Shown: positions 10,601-20,814 of the stretch, in pieces
Numbering within the stretch: position 1 is the first letter of the stretch
Layout: each line of letters begins with the position of its first letter
Source of the DNA: Zygnema cylindricum
Taxonomy: Eukaryota; Streptophyta; Zygnematophyceae; Zygnematales; Zygnemataceae
Assembly (NCBI GenBank): GCA_037447655.1
Contig: JBBHKE010002945.1
Span: 124,001 to 188,000, forward strand
Direction of reading: 5' to 3'
DNA: 64,000 nucleotides
The notes under the pieces: generated by a model
The model's input: the letters and a program-made list of their open reading frames with translations, nothing else
The model's database searches: none
Told to the model about the DNA's origin: nothing
Made by a program: the position numbers and the translations under genes

Positions 10601-12429
10601 CACATAGTTCACATGGTGGAGCTGCTACACTGAACAGAACTCCAACAATAACTATAGCAACCACATAGAAGATTATAAAACCGTCACTCAGCAGCAACAA
10701 GACCAGGGCATCTCGCTCATCATCAACTGCATAAAGGGAAAGCATTGGTCAAAAGCTTTTAGCTCTTCAAAACTAGCACAATACACCTTCCAGAAATAGC
10801 CACAATCACAAGATCAACATCTTCACGTCAATCCACTGTCAGTTGGCACATAAGACATAAGACGACATGAGATAGAATATGAGATAATCCCTCAACCTTT
10901 TACCTGTTTATAACAGAAGCAATCCTTCAACAGAGACACTACTATTTTCAACAGATTAAAAATGTCTAATATTCTACAAATACTTACTGCATATTTTCCA
11001 CTGCTCTTACCACATGCACACTTTCATGAAAAAATGAACGAGATACAGAGACACGTAAAAACAGGAAAAAAGGAACAGTCTGCAGTTCCAGGTCATTTCC
11101 GCTGAATACACAATTTTCCTCCGACAAATCAGACTCTGTACCATAATTCACTTTATTGCTACACTGCCCATCACTATTCGAACAAAATAATTATTAGTGT
11201 AATTGTGGAATTAAAGTGTATAATACTAACTCAGTAAAGAGGGTCGTCGCGACTTGTAATCCACTCCATTGTATAGTGTTGTCAACACTATTTTATGATT
11301 TTAGTGCTAACAAAACCAATAGGGATGGACAACTAACTGTAAAATTGCTAACAACTTCACAAATTTGCCATTTTCACACCCTCATTCTAAGGGACTATTG
11401 TCGAACCACAAAACTCGGATGTTACAATCCAATGTAGACAAGTGAACTGATAATATCGACTACATATTCTGCAAAAAAATACTAAGGATATTAACTGTTG
11501 AACATTGCATTCACATGCCCAATGACTTCTACGAGTTACACTACTAACGAACCTCTAATAGTCTCACAAAAGCCTTCCTTCATAAAATTTTATGAAGAAA
11601 GCCTTCATGTTCTGCTTTGGTTCCAGCAACCACCTGCCTCGCTGTCCCTCTATCTCTTGTTACAGCCCTGACATGACCTACACCAAGAGAGCAAAAACCA
11701 GACTGTGAATGATTTAAAATATTCTTCCTACAGTATTTTGGCCAATCCTTGCAAACTAACTACTTCAGCAAGATAGCAGCATAATAATTTGACAATATTT
11801 ACAATTTTCGGGCAGATAATGAAGTGTAAAAGAAAAATTGAAGCGCAAAAAGGGAACACACACCAAAGCTGACATATGTGGCTGAGGATTACTCAAGAAA
11901 TGACTTCATGAAGGCTCAAAGGCTACTGCTCAGTCGAGTAAACTTCTTGTTTGTAAGAATTCGCGTCACCCTAGATTCTGCGGCTATCATGCGGCATGAC
12001 AGTCAAAAAGTATAAAATTTGATAGTTCAGCAAGGCGGTAGTACTGTCTTTGTCAAAACTGCATTCTGCCTGCAATCAAAAGTCGCCCTATGCATCAAAT
12101 GCTTGTTGTCTTCAATCGCAGTTTATATGCCTCAAAAATTGTCTTCAATCATAATTTCTATGCCTCGAAAGTTTGTCTTCAAGTCGACATTCTATGCATC
12201 AAAGCTCAGTCGTCGAGGAGAGGTCTTAAGCATCAAAACTTTGTCGTCGAGGAGGGGTTTTATGCATCAAAAGTTTTCTCTTCAAGCGGATAATATGTGT
12301 CTCAAAGGTTTGCCTTCAAACAGCGGTTCTGCGTACCTTTTCATCGCAGGCTTCGCATAGTGCAGCTTCATCAGCAGCACAGAACAGTCTGGCGGGTCCA
12401 GCTTCACAAACATCACAGAGTGTTCTCAT
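7669..12429 (-). CDS. Double B-box zinc-finger protein (BBX18/BBX19-like), interrupted by an assembly gap
   Basis: Plant transcription cofactor family acting in light and clock signalling. Exons on the minus strand are: 12429-12337, 10038-9994 (runs into the N gap), 9136-9021, 8484-8248 and 7770-7669. Exon 1 starts [20 protein letters not shown] and gives the first half of B-box 1. Exon 2 carries [12 protein letters not shown], the family's conserved end of B-box 1. Exon 3 carries [20 protein letters not shown] and [17 protein letters not shown], most of B-box 2. Exon 4 has a run of 13 His, then RMIDLNSRP, a DLNxxP (EAR-type repression) motif. Exon 5 ends ...MAVAGS and TGA. Donors are GTACGC, GTAATA and GTAAGA; acceptors GTAG, GCAG, ACAG and GCAG. 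Exons 3, 4 and 5 join in phase. Missing: the linker and first Cys pair of B-box 2, presumably in the gap. At the exon 1/2 junction the usual Val-His is absent. There is no CCT domain, as expected for this class. Intron 1 is 2.3 kb. Confidence 0.92.
8100..8178. repeat. 18-bp minisatellite in a CT-rich tract (B-box gene intron 4)
   Basis: Four near-identical copies of 'ctctccctctccatctgc' sit within a longer pyrimidine-rich tract (about 8008-8240). The tract is purine-rich on the coding (minus) strand and fills the intron just downstream of the exon 4 donor. Confidence 0.8.
9570..9905. repeat. Opposed CT-rich and GA-rich simple repeats
   Basis: A (CTCCCT)n-like pyrimidine tract at about 9570-9670 is followed by a GA-rich tract at about 9820-9900, so the two can base-pair as an imperfect foldback. 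Both lie in the region between exon 3 of the B-box gene and its gapped exon 2. Confidence 0.75.
9984..9993. other. Assembly gap (10 N)
   Basis: Ten N bases directly after an A homopolymer. The gap cuts exon 2 of the B-box gene after the codons for HVRLEL. The family normally continues with a linker and the first Cys-x2-Cys of B-box 2, so the true gap is likely longer than 10 bp. Confidence 0.95.
11160..11335. repeat. Short TIR-like element, member of a dispersed family
   Basis: Ends 'ctacactgcccatcactatt' on the left and 'aatagggatggacaac' on the right are imperfect inverted repeats. The interior 'caacactattttatgatttt' matches blocks at about 33100, 45250, 49640 and 53640. It lies in intron 1 of the B-box gene. 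Confidence 0.5.
12056..12330. repeat. 34-bp tandem minisatellite next to B-box exon 1
   Basis: About seven or eight diverged units of the pattern 'atgcatcaaaagtttgtctt' followed by 'caagcggttct', with a period of about 34 bp. The array ends only a few bases from the intron 1 donor at 12336. It creates the plus-strand ORFs at 12019-12360, which are not genes. Confidence 0.8.
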
Positions 12430-13985
12430 GGCCTTAGGGCCGGCAACTGCCAAACGCTTTCTATCCAGTTTAAGCTCAAGCATAAAAGGAACTTTAGTTT
12501 ATTGAAGTGTAGCAGCGACTCTGCAAGAGCATTTTGCTGTCATGAGCAAAAATGAATATGAGTGAGGAGACGAAGCAGTTGACTCTGGAGTTTATAATTG
12601 TACTTTGGACTGGATTGGACAACAATGTTTTAGTAAAATTAGGTTGTTAGGAAACTCAAAATACTTCAAAACGATGTTTCACTATTGCAGATGTCATTAT
12701 CAGGATGCAAATACTGAAGAGAATGAATTGAAACCCTAAGCAGGAACTCAGTTGTTCTCTATATTACGAGTTGGTCGGCCTCACTTGTCTCTGCATGGCA
12801 CGACTAAACATCATGAACCATAGCCCATGAGCAAAAGATGCTAGAACGCAAACTAAGAACAAGTATAATCGTATGCTTGGACACCTCTAGAGAATCAGGA
12901 TCGCTGAGTTTGTTTCGACTTCGAGAGGCCAGAGGAAGAAGTGTATATTTGTAGACGGTTCCAGGTGGCGCACCTGTAGCGGGGCCAAGGAAAAGGGGCC
13001 GAGGACGCGTATCTAGAATAGAATTAGTACACTGTATGTTCTCATAAAGATACTATTGGAATTCCACATAGATACTTCCTCAGTCCTTTGACATTCATCT
13101 CCCTCTTTCAAGCTGAGGAAGTAGTGCTGCATACGTGGCATATGCTGCTACTGTGGGTGATCCAGGGAGGAAAAAAGAATCTCCGAATCAAGAATTTGAG
13201 GTCGTCGCAAATCGTGCGATCTCCCCCTTGTGGCGGCTTCCCTTTGCGATGAATCCACCTTGAGATTCGCTCGTGTCAATGCATTTATGATTAAAATATG
13301 TACCGTGGAGATGGAAAAATGAATTCATTGTAGATTTGCGAAGTACTAAATAAATATTTGAGAGGATACGTCATACGTGTGACATGCTACCAGTACTATT
13401 GCGTTGTACTCCACGAGTAGCCTGTTGATGTTGACTGCAATTTGTGTGGCCCAAAAGTTGGTACTTGTACAATTAGCGGCGATTTGCTGTCCCATCTACG
13501 TTCGTCCGTGCTGAATGTCCACATGGTAGTTGCAATACAGAATGTTATAGTACAGTATTGTACTGTACTATTATGTACTATAAGGATATTTACATCCTCA
13601 TTTTACGGATAACATCTTATCCGTCCGATGTAGTTTTTCGCCATGACGATGAACTTCTCATTAGCACCAATAGCGATACACGAAAATATCCCCAGTTGAA
13701 TAAATACGCCCGTACTGCCTTGCAGATGTCGTACGTACCGTACAAATTTATGTAAAGTTTTCCATCGATAACTGCATTGTCGCAGAATTCCCGTCGGCGA
13801 TTCTGGCGATAAGTGCATGAAGGGATTTCTATAGGCAGACGGTGAACCCAAATTGGCTTTGGTGAAAATTAACTCTCTCGCTTGCTCTTAGCTCGTGCAC
13901 TCTCCCTCTATCGCCTCTCTCCCCCTTCTCTCCGCCTATATCCCTTCCTCCTCCCCCTCTCACTCTCTTTCTCTATAAGTATCGA
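12430..13985. other. Upstream region of the B-box gene; no gene seen
   Basis: This should contain the 5' UTR and promoter of the minus-strand B-box gene. I saw no convincing TATA box or G-box palindrome. A CT-rich patch lies at 13875-13975. ORFs at 13558-13851 are on opposite strands over the same DNA and show no domain. Confidence 0.4.
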
Positions 13986-13989
13986 GCTT

Positions 13990-14510
13990 TTCTTAGCCCT
14001 GCAATTATGACTTCTCGGGAACTCGAGGATTAACGGTTGCGAGAACTTTGTTGAGAAACTGGTCCTGATTGATAGATTCACAATAGGGAGTACTTTTTCC
14101 TACCAAACAAGGGTAATATTGGCAAAGGCTGAGGATTTTCCTAAGCGAGGCAGGGAAGAGTGAGGGAACAGGAAAGGTGGGAAATGGAAGAGTAAAATAT
14201 TTAGGAGGAGGAGAGGACAAAATGTTGGGAAAACAGAAAAAGGAAAGAGCCATGGGAAGGCTGCAGTTAATATAATTAATCTGCGATATTTAGCATGAGA
14301 AAGGGGATAAAGGCTGAGATAAATATTGTACGGATGACTCCAGGAAGAAAAAAGGAACTGGGTATAGGAGTAGAAGGAAAGGGAGAGAAGGATTTTGATG
14401 ATTTAGAAGAAGAAGACGAAGAAGAGTGGGAGGAGGGAGAAGATGATAATTCACAGGGTGAGGAAGGAGAAGAAGATAACTTAATTCATAACAGAGTGGT
14501 AAATTTATGA
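13990..14510 (+). pseudogene. Broken upstream part of the coiled-coil repeat ORF
   Basis: A plus-strand frame from about 14010 to 14163 reads NGCENFVEKLVLIDRF and RVILAKAEDFPKRG before a stop. It has a protein-like composition and no internal stop. A second frame, 14295-14510, encodes 71 residues ending in a very acidic stretch (DDLEEEDEEEWEEGEDDN) and overlaps the next ORF by ATGA at 14507-14510. Together with the next ORF they look like pieces of one older gene separated by frameshifts. I do not recognise the family. Confidence 0.35.
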
Positions 14511-15589
14511 GAAGAAAAGAGGAGACGAATCTTGAAAAGGGAAAGGAGGAAGGACAGGGAAGGAGAGGTGGGGAAGCTCATGATGGGGGAACTATTTTAA
14601 TGGAGGGAAGCTCCAAAGAATGTCATAATGAAAGTAAGGAGAGGGAACAGGGAAAGAAGCTGAACTCCAGGAGAAAGACGAGGGATAATGACTCAGGATG
14701 GGGAAATAATAAAAAAATTGCTGTAAGTTTCCCGGGTTTAGAAAGGGAAGGCGACATTAGTGGTAGTTTTAGTGATGATGATGGAGAGGGGAGGATTTTG
14801 ATTGGGCATGATGATGAATACGTGGAAGAAGCAAAGAAAGCCATGGTTAAGAAGGTGGAAGAGGAGTGGTCCAACAAGCTTCAAGAAAAGGAGGAAGAGT
14901 GGAATCGTGAACGCAAAGAGCTGAAAGCGGAACTCGTGTCATGCGAGGAGAAAAACAAGTTAAATATGGATTTACTAAGGGGAAAGAATCAGGAGTTAGC
15001 ACAGAAAAAATGCCTTTTGGGGCAATTGAAGATTATGTTGAAGACTTTGAATGGGGAATATCAGGTACTGGGAAAGAAAATGGAAGACCTCATGGAGCAA
15101 ATGAATATTATTTTGAATTCTTTGAATGAGGAAAATCAGGAATTAGAGCGAAAAATGGAGGATCTCGTTTCCATGGTGAAAGAAAAAGAGACGGTTGCAT
15201 TGGAATTGGAGAAGGAGATAAACCGGACAAAAATTGAAAGAGAGACTCTTAAATCAACTTTGGAAAAGGATAAGGAGGTACATCGACTCGCATTAAATAT
15301 TGAGAAGGGACGTTGTGAAATTGAAAAAAAAATACTGACATGGAATTTAGAAAAGGGAAAAGAAACAGTTCTTGCTGAATTGGACAAGGAAAGAAAGAGG
15401 TCAGAACTAGAGAAAGAGACAATTCTGGAGAAAGAAAAGGAGGCGAATCGTTTGGGAGAACGATTAAAAAACGTGGAAGAAAAAATGGACAACATGGGTG
15501 ACATAAACCAGAAGTGGAAAAAGAAGTTGGAAGAAAAAGATAAGAAACTTGACGAGCTGGTTTTGGCAATTGAACAACATTGCAATTGA
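14507..15589 (+). CDS. Coiled-coil protein encoded in a duplicated repeat unit (copy A)
   Basis: 360 codons. The first ~110 residues are Gly/Glu/Lys-rich and disordered. From about residue 110 to the end the protein is Glu/Lys/Leu-rich with heptad-like spacing (for example KLQEKEEEWNRERKELKAEL), a long coiled coil. It ends early at LAIEQHCN because a 16-bp tandem duplication at 15566-15597 shifts the frame. The homologous copy B (22353-22838) lacks the duplication and reads on through LKEEELLMVLRGKEEE. The 3' remainder of copy A is still recognisable at 15600-16470. Coiled-coil proteins of this kind occur in retroelement gag/ORF1 as well as in host genes, so origin is unsettled. Without a homologous domain I assign no function. 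Confidence 0.5.
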   Translation: MRRKEETNLEKGKEEGQGRRGGEAHDGGTILMEGSSKECHNESKEREQGKKLNSRRKTRDNDSGWGNNKKIAVSFPGLEREGDISGSFSDDDGEGRILIGHDDEYVEEAKKAMVKKVEEEWSNKLQEKEEEWNRERKELKAELVSCEEKNKLNMDLLRGKNQELAQKKCLLGQLKIMLKTLNGEYQVLGKKMEDLMEQMNIILNSLNEENQELERKMEDLVSMVKEKETVALELEKEINRTKIERETLKSTLEKDKEVHRLALNIEKGRCEIEKKILTWNLEKGKETVLAELDKERKRSELEKETILEKEKEANRLGERLKNVEEKMDNMGDINQKWKKKLEEKDKKLDELVLAIEQHCN

Positions 15590-15597
15590 ACAACATT
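15566..15597 (+). repeat. 16-bp tandem duplication causing a frameshift
   Basis: 'gcaattgaacaacatt' occurs twice in a row. Copy B of the repeat has the sequence once. The extra 16 bp shift the coiled-coil frame to a stop at 15587-15589. Confidence 0.9.
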
Positions 15598-16504
15598 TAA
15601 AACAGGAGGAGCTTCTAATGGGGCTGCGGGGAAAGGAGGAAATAAAAATGATCAAAACCTATGTGATGACGTCTCTTAGAAAAACGTATTTCTCCAAGAG
15701 TGGAATTGGAAATGGGGAGGGAGGGTGGGGTGAGTCTGGATGGCAAAAATGAAAACAATGGAGCATTTTCAAGAACTCGTGGAAAAGATGTGAATGGAAA
15801 TGGGGGACTTCCAGACAAACACATCAAGGAACATAAAAGAAGATTAGCACAAGTGAATGGGGAAAAAAAGAAACGGATGAGAGGAAGTGGAAGGAGATAA
15901 GAAGAGGCTTGGAGTATGAGAAGGTAGCAGCCCAAACTAATGCGATAAAATTGACTTTCCAGGAAAACAATGTGAGAGAAAGGTTTTTGGCTCAAATGAG
16001 AAAATAAAAGGGATAAGAGGAAGTCGAAGGAGATAAGAATAGGTTTGGAGGATGAGAAGGTAGCAGCCCAACATAATGCAAGATAATTGACATTTCACGT
16101 AGAAAGGCTTTTGGAGAGAGTCAGGCAGATGGAGTGCAGGAGAAAAAAGTGCAGGTTTTACAAGAGGTGAAAACGGACGGAGTGTTGAGAGAATCCCTGG
16201 AGTTCTGAGGAATATTATGGAAGAGTAACGAAAATATTTGAAAGTTTTTTTGGGTGAAGGACAGGAACAACAGAAACACAAAAGAAAAGAGGAGTTGAGG
16301 GAATTCTTCAAGAAAAATTTACAGGCAAATGGGACATCAGTGATACAATCTTCATCTTGCAAGGAGTCCATTCATTTCATTACTGAAACTTCGAGGAGAG
16401 GGGAATCATATTCTCAAGTTGATCCAATAGGAGGATCAGAATCGAGGACAGAAGAAGCGAGGAAGTTAATTTAGTTCAATTCTCCGTGGTCAAATTTTCC
16501 TCTC

Positions 16505-16555
16505 GAGGGGTCTACCGGGAGGGAGGGAGGGAGGGAGGGAGAGAGGGAGGGAGGT
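16505..16555 (+). repeat. GGGA tandem repeat, G-quadruplex-capable
   Basis: Contains at least five consecutive GGG runs spaced by single A bases, the canonical pattern for an intramolecular G-quadruplex. Copy B has a shorter version at 23328-23348. Confidence 0.85.
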
Positions 16556-17154
16556 CAAAACATGAAGGAGGCTCGGACAAGCTCGACTTTGGTCGCTCCA
16601 CTTTGATCTTGCCTTAAAGGGACTTGAATAATAAATAAGCGCCAAGCGCCAGCTGTACAGTTGTGTAGAATCTTGTTTTTTATTTTGGAACAAAATAGAA
16701 AATAGTTGTGCATTTGTACAAAGTCTCGTTTATTTCCATCTCATTCGCGATCCTATATGAACTTTTTGCCCTGTTTAGGTGTCTTTCACCTTTTGCCAAT
16801 CTTGTGGAGAGGGAAGTTTTGCTTTTCATGGTAAAATCTTGTCAAAGAGGCGAATGGAACAGAGAGAATTTTAGGGGCTAAAAAATAAAAATGTGGACAT
16901 ATATTTGGAAGAGTGTGGTTTGTGAATATGTTTCTGTTTGACTTGTACTTCCCTGATCCTTAGTTGACTTTATGAGATCTCTTGATTATGAGATCCATCT
17001 TCGTCATCATAACCATTTTGAGTAATCCTGCGGTCGATGGACTCCGTGGTAAAATTTGCAATAACCGAGTCGACTCTGCTAATAATCAGTTGAACCTTAT
17101 CCTAAATGAATCCTCTATTTATTTCTATTCACACATTCTCTATTCGGGTCCGTT

Positions 17155-17800
17155 GTATTCAGCTACATTTCATATGAGTTCAGTTTCAATTAAAAATTCA
17201 GTTGAATTTTTGTATATCCCATTTACGGGGTGCCCAATTCAGCTCAATTGGGCTCCATTCAGTTCAATTCAGTTTTACTTTAGTTCAATCCTGTTCAATT
17301 TTGATTGAACTCCATCTAAATACCTTATTTTTAACAATTCGAGATTTTTTCAATTCAATCTTACTTTTGTTCGGTTCAATTTCAATTCAAGTAAGTTCAA
17401 TGTGATTTCAATTCAACCCGATATAACTTTATCACTTTCAATTCAGTCTTATTCAGTTCAATTTTAAGTCCATTCATATCAATTGCAATTTGATTACGGT
17501 TTAGTCTAAATGTATTTTTTCTCATCTCAACTCGATTCTGTTTAGCTCAGTTTTTGTTCATTCATTCAGTTTTAATTTATGTCAACTCATTTTCAATTCA
17601 TATTTTCAACTCAAATGTAAGTAAATCCTAGTTCAAATAAGCTCATCTCTGTTTGGTTCAATTCATTTTAGTTTTATTGAATTGCATTTCAAATGAATTT
17701 CAATTCAGTTTCAAATCAATCTCGATGCAATTGAGAATAATTTAAATTGAAGCTAAGCTCAATGTCATTCCAATTCCGTTCAGTTCCGTTCAGTTCAGTT
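17155..17800. repeat. Degenerate TTCAA/TTCAG simple repeat (copy A)
   Basis: Dense repetition of 'ttcaattcagtt'-type words with no codon structure. The same tract occurs at 23935-24570 in copy B. ORFs at 16982-17405 arise from it. Confidence 0.75.
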
Positions 17801-18068
17801 GTAGTTAAGAAACCACGTTGCCTAGGAAAAAAAAAATCTCAAAATTTAGACACGTAAACTGTTTTTGAAAATCCAATAAGATGCTAAAGAAAAAAATGGA
17901 CTATCTCAATGATTGTAATTTTTCTAAAAATCAAAATTATGTTCAACTACCCGTCAGAAAACATGTTCAATTTTGCCGGGTACACTTTGTACCTTATCGT
18001 ACTTCTCGTACTTTCCGTACTACGCTACCACCGACAGCTTACCGTAAGTTTATAACTGGGTTCGGGTC

Positions 18069-18225
18069 AGAGGTCGCAAAAGTCAAAACTTTACATTATC
18101 GAAACCGACCGCTTTTTATTTTTCAAAATCTGAGTAACCGACGCTCGACTGGGTTATGTCACGCTCCAAAATTGTTAACCGTTAACCGACCGGCGTAACC
18201 GAAACTCGATTTCTCGCGACTATGG
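18069..18225 (-). mobile_element. Truncated hAT-like MITE (CAGAGGTCGCAAA family)
   Basis: Starts with the family terminus 'cagaggtcgcaaaagtcaaa' and continues with 'aaaatctgagtaaccgacgc' and 'tcacgctccaaaattgttaa', as in the full copy at 44444-45137 read in reverse. It breaks off after 'ctcgatttctcgcgacta', so the second terminus is missing. Confidence 0.75.
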
Positions 18226-18257
18226 GTAGAATTCCATTAGACGAAAAGTGTGGTTCG

Positions 18258-18509
18258 TTACTGGACGTCGTACAAGTTCGTACAGATTCGTACCACGCCG
18301 TACCTTAAATTTTTTTTTGTTAGACGAAATATCGTTACTTGAAAGCTGTCGGGGAGCTCCAATGATGTAGGTGTAATTCCTGGCCGTTGGATATTCCACT
18401 TTTTCAGATCCGCGAAGCAATCGCGCACATCATCCAGTGTGACGATACTCTCCTCGCGAGGCGAGTTGTACGATACTAGACGTGTACCATTGGTACACGT
18501 GAAAAACAA
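18258..18509 (-). other. Minus-strand open frame of unknown origin
   Basis: The middle part reads ESIVTLDDVRDCFADLKKW with ordinary amino-acid composition, between the truncated TIR element and the Copia fragment. It might be a captured host exon or the 3' remnant of an element. No family recognised, and it could be chance. A 9-bp stem with 1-base loop ('cgtgtaccattggtacacg') lies at about 18478-18498. Confidence 0.2.
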
Positions 18510-18562
18510 AAAAATATCCGCTTTGTACTTAATTATTTCACCCGACGCTCCAGTTTTGGTTT

Positions 18563-18749
18563 TTAAGACCCACCTTCATCAATCACCTTTTTCCCCTTCG
18601 GTAATTTCACTTCCTCAAAAGTTCTATTATCAACCACCGACTTAAATTCTTTCTCCCACGCCGGTTTCCACTTACTCTCCCAATCGGTCGAACTCCTTGC
18701 CTCGACATAAGATTGAGGGTCGCCGGTCATATTTTTTCGTAAGTGATTG
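18563..18749 (-). pseudogene. Start of Copia reverse transcriptase, truncated
   Basis: Reads WKPAWEKEFKSVVDNRTFEE then LPKGKKVI, the segment just upstream of the RT fingers in Copia. After that the sequence turns to DEGGS and a stop with no RT motif beyond, marking the breakpoint at about 18575-18585. Confidence 0.85.
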
Positions 18750-20318
18750 CTACAAAAGAAACTCCGTCTCCTTAGCATCGGAGAGAAAATAATGCGAATT
18801 CGATGCATTTTCCCCTTTTCGATCGTAAGTGAGTTTCTCCGGTTTCTTCCCTTTTGTAATCCAAGAGCTCCTCCTAATAACTTGCTCCTCCTTTTCCTCT
18901 TTCTCTTCCTCGGATTCAATTTCAATTTTCTTCTCACTCGATTTAGAACTCGATTTAGAGCTTTGAGATTTCCGAATGTTGGAAGGCACTCGGGAATCCA
19001 AAGATCCGTTACTCTTACTTTCAAATTCAATTTCAACCGATTTTTTCAAATTCTTTTTCTTAGTTCTCTCATTCGGTTCCACATCGGATTCCGAATCCCC
19101 AATGTACGGAAAACTCTCAATTTCACTCTCCTCATAAAAATCCAAATTTTCCTTAAATTTCCCAACAGAATTTATGGCGGATTGGAGATCCTCATGAAAA
19201 TCAACATTCCGAGATTCCTCCACGGTTTGATGAGCCGGACAATACACTCGGTACAAATTCCCCTTTGCACTATAACCAACAAAAATTCTCGGCCAACACC
19301 TTGGTGCAAATTTCCCCTTCCTCTTAATTGATTCTACATAAACCGTAGCATGACATCCCCAAATTCTCAAATGATGAACCGTGGGCTTTCTCCCACTCCA
19401 TAACTCCTCCGGTGTTTTACTTCCGAAAACCGAAGTGAGTCTTCGGTTACAAATATAATTCGCCGTAAGAATCGCATCTCCCCATAAAAACATCTCTCGT
19501 CCGGAGTTATGAACCATCGCACGGACCATTTCTTATAAGGTACGATTCTTCCTCTCGGCCACTCCATTTGACTCCAGAGAATAAGGCGCCGTAAATTGAT
19601 GCCTTATCCCCCACTCCTTACAATTCCACTCAAAAACAACAAACTCCCCTTCATTATCCGAACGAATGGATTTAAGCTTCTTATCAATTTGCCTTTCGGC
19701 CATTACATGCTATTCTTTAAATTTTTCAAATGCATCCGATTTTTTTTTCAATAAATACACCCATGACTTCTGAGAGAAGTCATCAACAATCACCAAAGTA
19801 TACTTGTTACCTCCAATTGTCTCAGGTTTAATATGTCCACAAAGATCGATGTGAACAACCTCCAAAGGACTTTGAGCTCGATGCTTGATGTCTTTATTCG
19901 GATGGGATTTCCGAATTTGACGTCCTTTGCTACATCCTCCGCATCCGTTCACCTTCTCACCAGATGCGAGGTCCAAACCCCTCACTGAAGAATGACGAAT
20001 CATCTTCTTCAAACTTACCTCGGATGTGTGACACATTCGATGATGCCATAAGGTAAGATCACCATTCAACTCTGAAATTTGATGAGAAATTCCCTCGGTG
20101 GGAACTTTAGATTTCGGCCTCCTCCATAAGAGCCGACTATGATTCGCATCCGTTAGAACTCCTTCTCCAATAACATTCCCCTTCTCATTCCAAATCTCGA
20201 TAGATTGATCACCTCTCGCAAGTAAGCTTCCACCACTCTTTTGTATTTGTGGAACGCTCAACAAATTAACCGAACTGTCCGAAATATAAAGAGTATTTTG
20301 AAGACGATACTCCTTCAA
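18750..20318 (-). pseudogene. Copia integrase, with an internal stop
   Basis: GAG-pre-integrase zinc module: WHHRMCH ... CGGCSKGR (HHCC). The catalytic core keeps all three acidic residues: Asp in VVHIDLCG, Asp in SDNEGEF (frame around 19650) and Glu in SNGVAERKN. A stop at about 19710 and a TAA after KNRTL near 19532 interrupt the frame. The C-terminal part, WGCHATVYVESIKRKGKFAP, is intact and ends in a Ser/Glu/Lys-rich tail. Confidence 0.88.
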
Positions 20319-20339
20319 TCTCTCTTTCCCATCATTATC

Positions 20340-20814
20340 TCATGAAAGAAGATCAAGCCGAACCGTGCCAACCGTTCCAACCGAAATGACATGGCCGCTT
20401 GCAACCGTAATAAACTTTGGAACCGTGAGTTCCCTCATATCATAAAACAAGACAGCATCCGTGCAAACATGGTGAGATGCCCCCGTATCAATAATCCACT
20501 CCTTCTCTAAATTTCCTTCACTACTCACCGAATCAAAGGTAAGGTTAAGAACCGGAAAAACATCACCGGGTTCATTACCATAGTCAAAGTAATTTGCATT
20601 ACCATAACCTCGACCACCACCGTGTCCACCTCTTCGGCCCCACCCGGGCGCCTCTATCACCTCCTCTACCTCCTCTTCCACTTCCAATATCTCCACTCTT
20701 TGCATAACATTGAGGACTCGTATGCCCCCACTTACCACAAAAATGACATTGTTTGTCCTTATCCAGACAAGAGGATGACAAGTGTCCAAGCCGGTTACAC
20801 CGGTAGCATGTCAA
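20340..20814 (-). pseudogene. Copia zinc knuckle and aspartic protease, broken
   Basis: Zinc-knuckle region CYRCNRLGHLSSSC (C-x2-C-x4-H-x4-C) is followed by a second CHFCGKWGHTSPQC. A frame change precedes the protease piece, which has the active site WIIDTGASHHVC and the flap-side segment HVISVGTVGTVRLDLL before a stop at 20340. Confidence 0.88.

Larger units (their letters stand above)
15146..18068 (+). repeat. Segmental repeat copy A (~2.9 kb)
   Basis: Matches 21848-24815 in the same orientation over its whole length. Shared parts in order are: the coiled-coil frame from 'ttagagcgaaaaatgga'; a GGGA-rich patch; the block 'gaggctcggacaagctcgac'; a stretch of degenerate 'ttcaattcag' repeats; and 'aagtttataactgggttc'. 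Divergence is a few percent plus indels. The copy is followed directly by a truncated TIR element beginning 'cagaggtcgcaaaag' at 18069. Confidence 0.85.

Noticed and set aside
10570-10740. Minus-strand hydrophobic frame ([17 protein letters not shown]) as a possible exon
   Set aside because: Lies in intron 1 of the B-box gene with no in-phase partner; a terminal or alternative exon cannot be excluded, but nothing supports it.
11580-11700. Minus-strand frame reading [16 protein letters not shown] after a GTAG acceptor-like site
   Set aside because: No donor in phase; it ends at a small palindrome, and also lies in intron 1 of the B-box gene.
12056-12330. Possible CRISPR-like array
   Set aside because: The whole 34-bp unit repeats with drift and there are no distinct spacers; the host is eukaryotic.
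12019-12360. 113-residue plus-strand ORF
   Set aside because: Produced by the 34-bp minisatellite, and antisense to exon 1 and intron 1 of the B-box gene.
15136-15585. Minus-strand Ser/Phe-rich ORFs at 15136-15655 and 21954-22418
   Set aside because: Antisense shadows of the Glu/Lys-rich coiled-coil frame.
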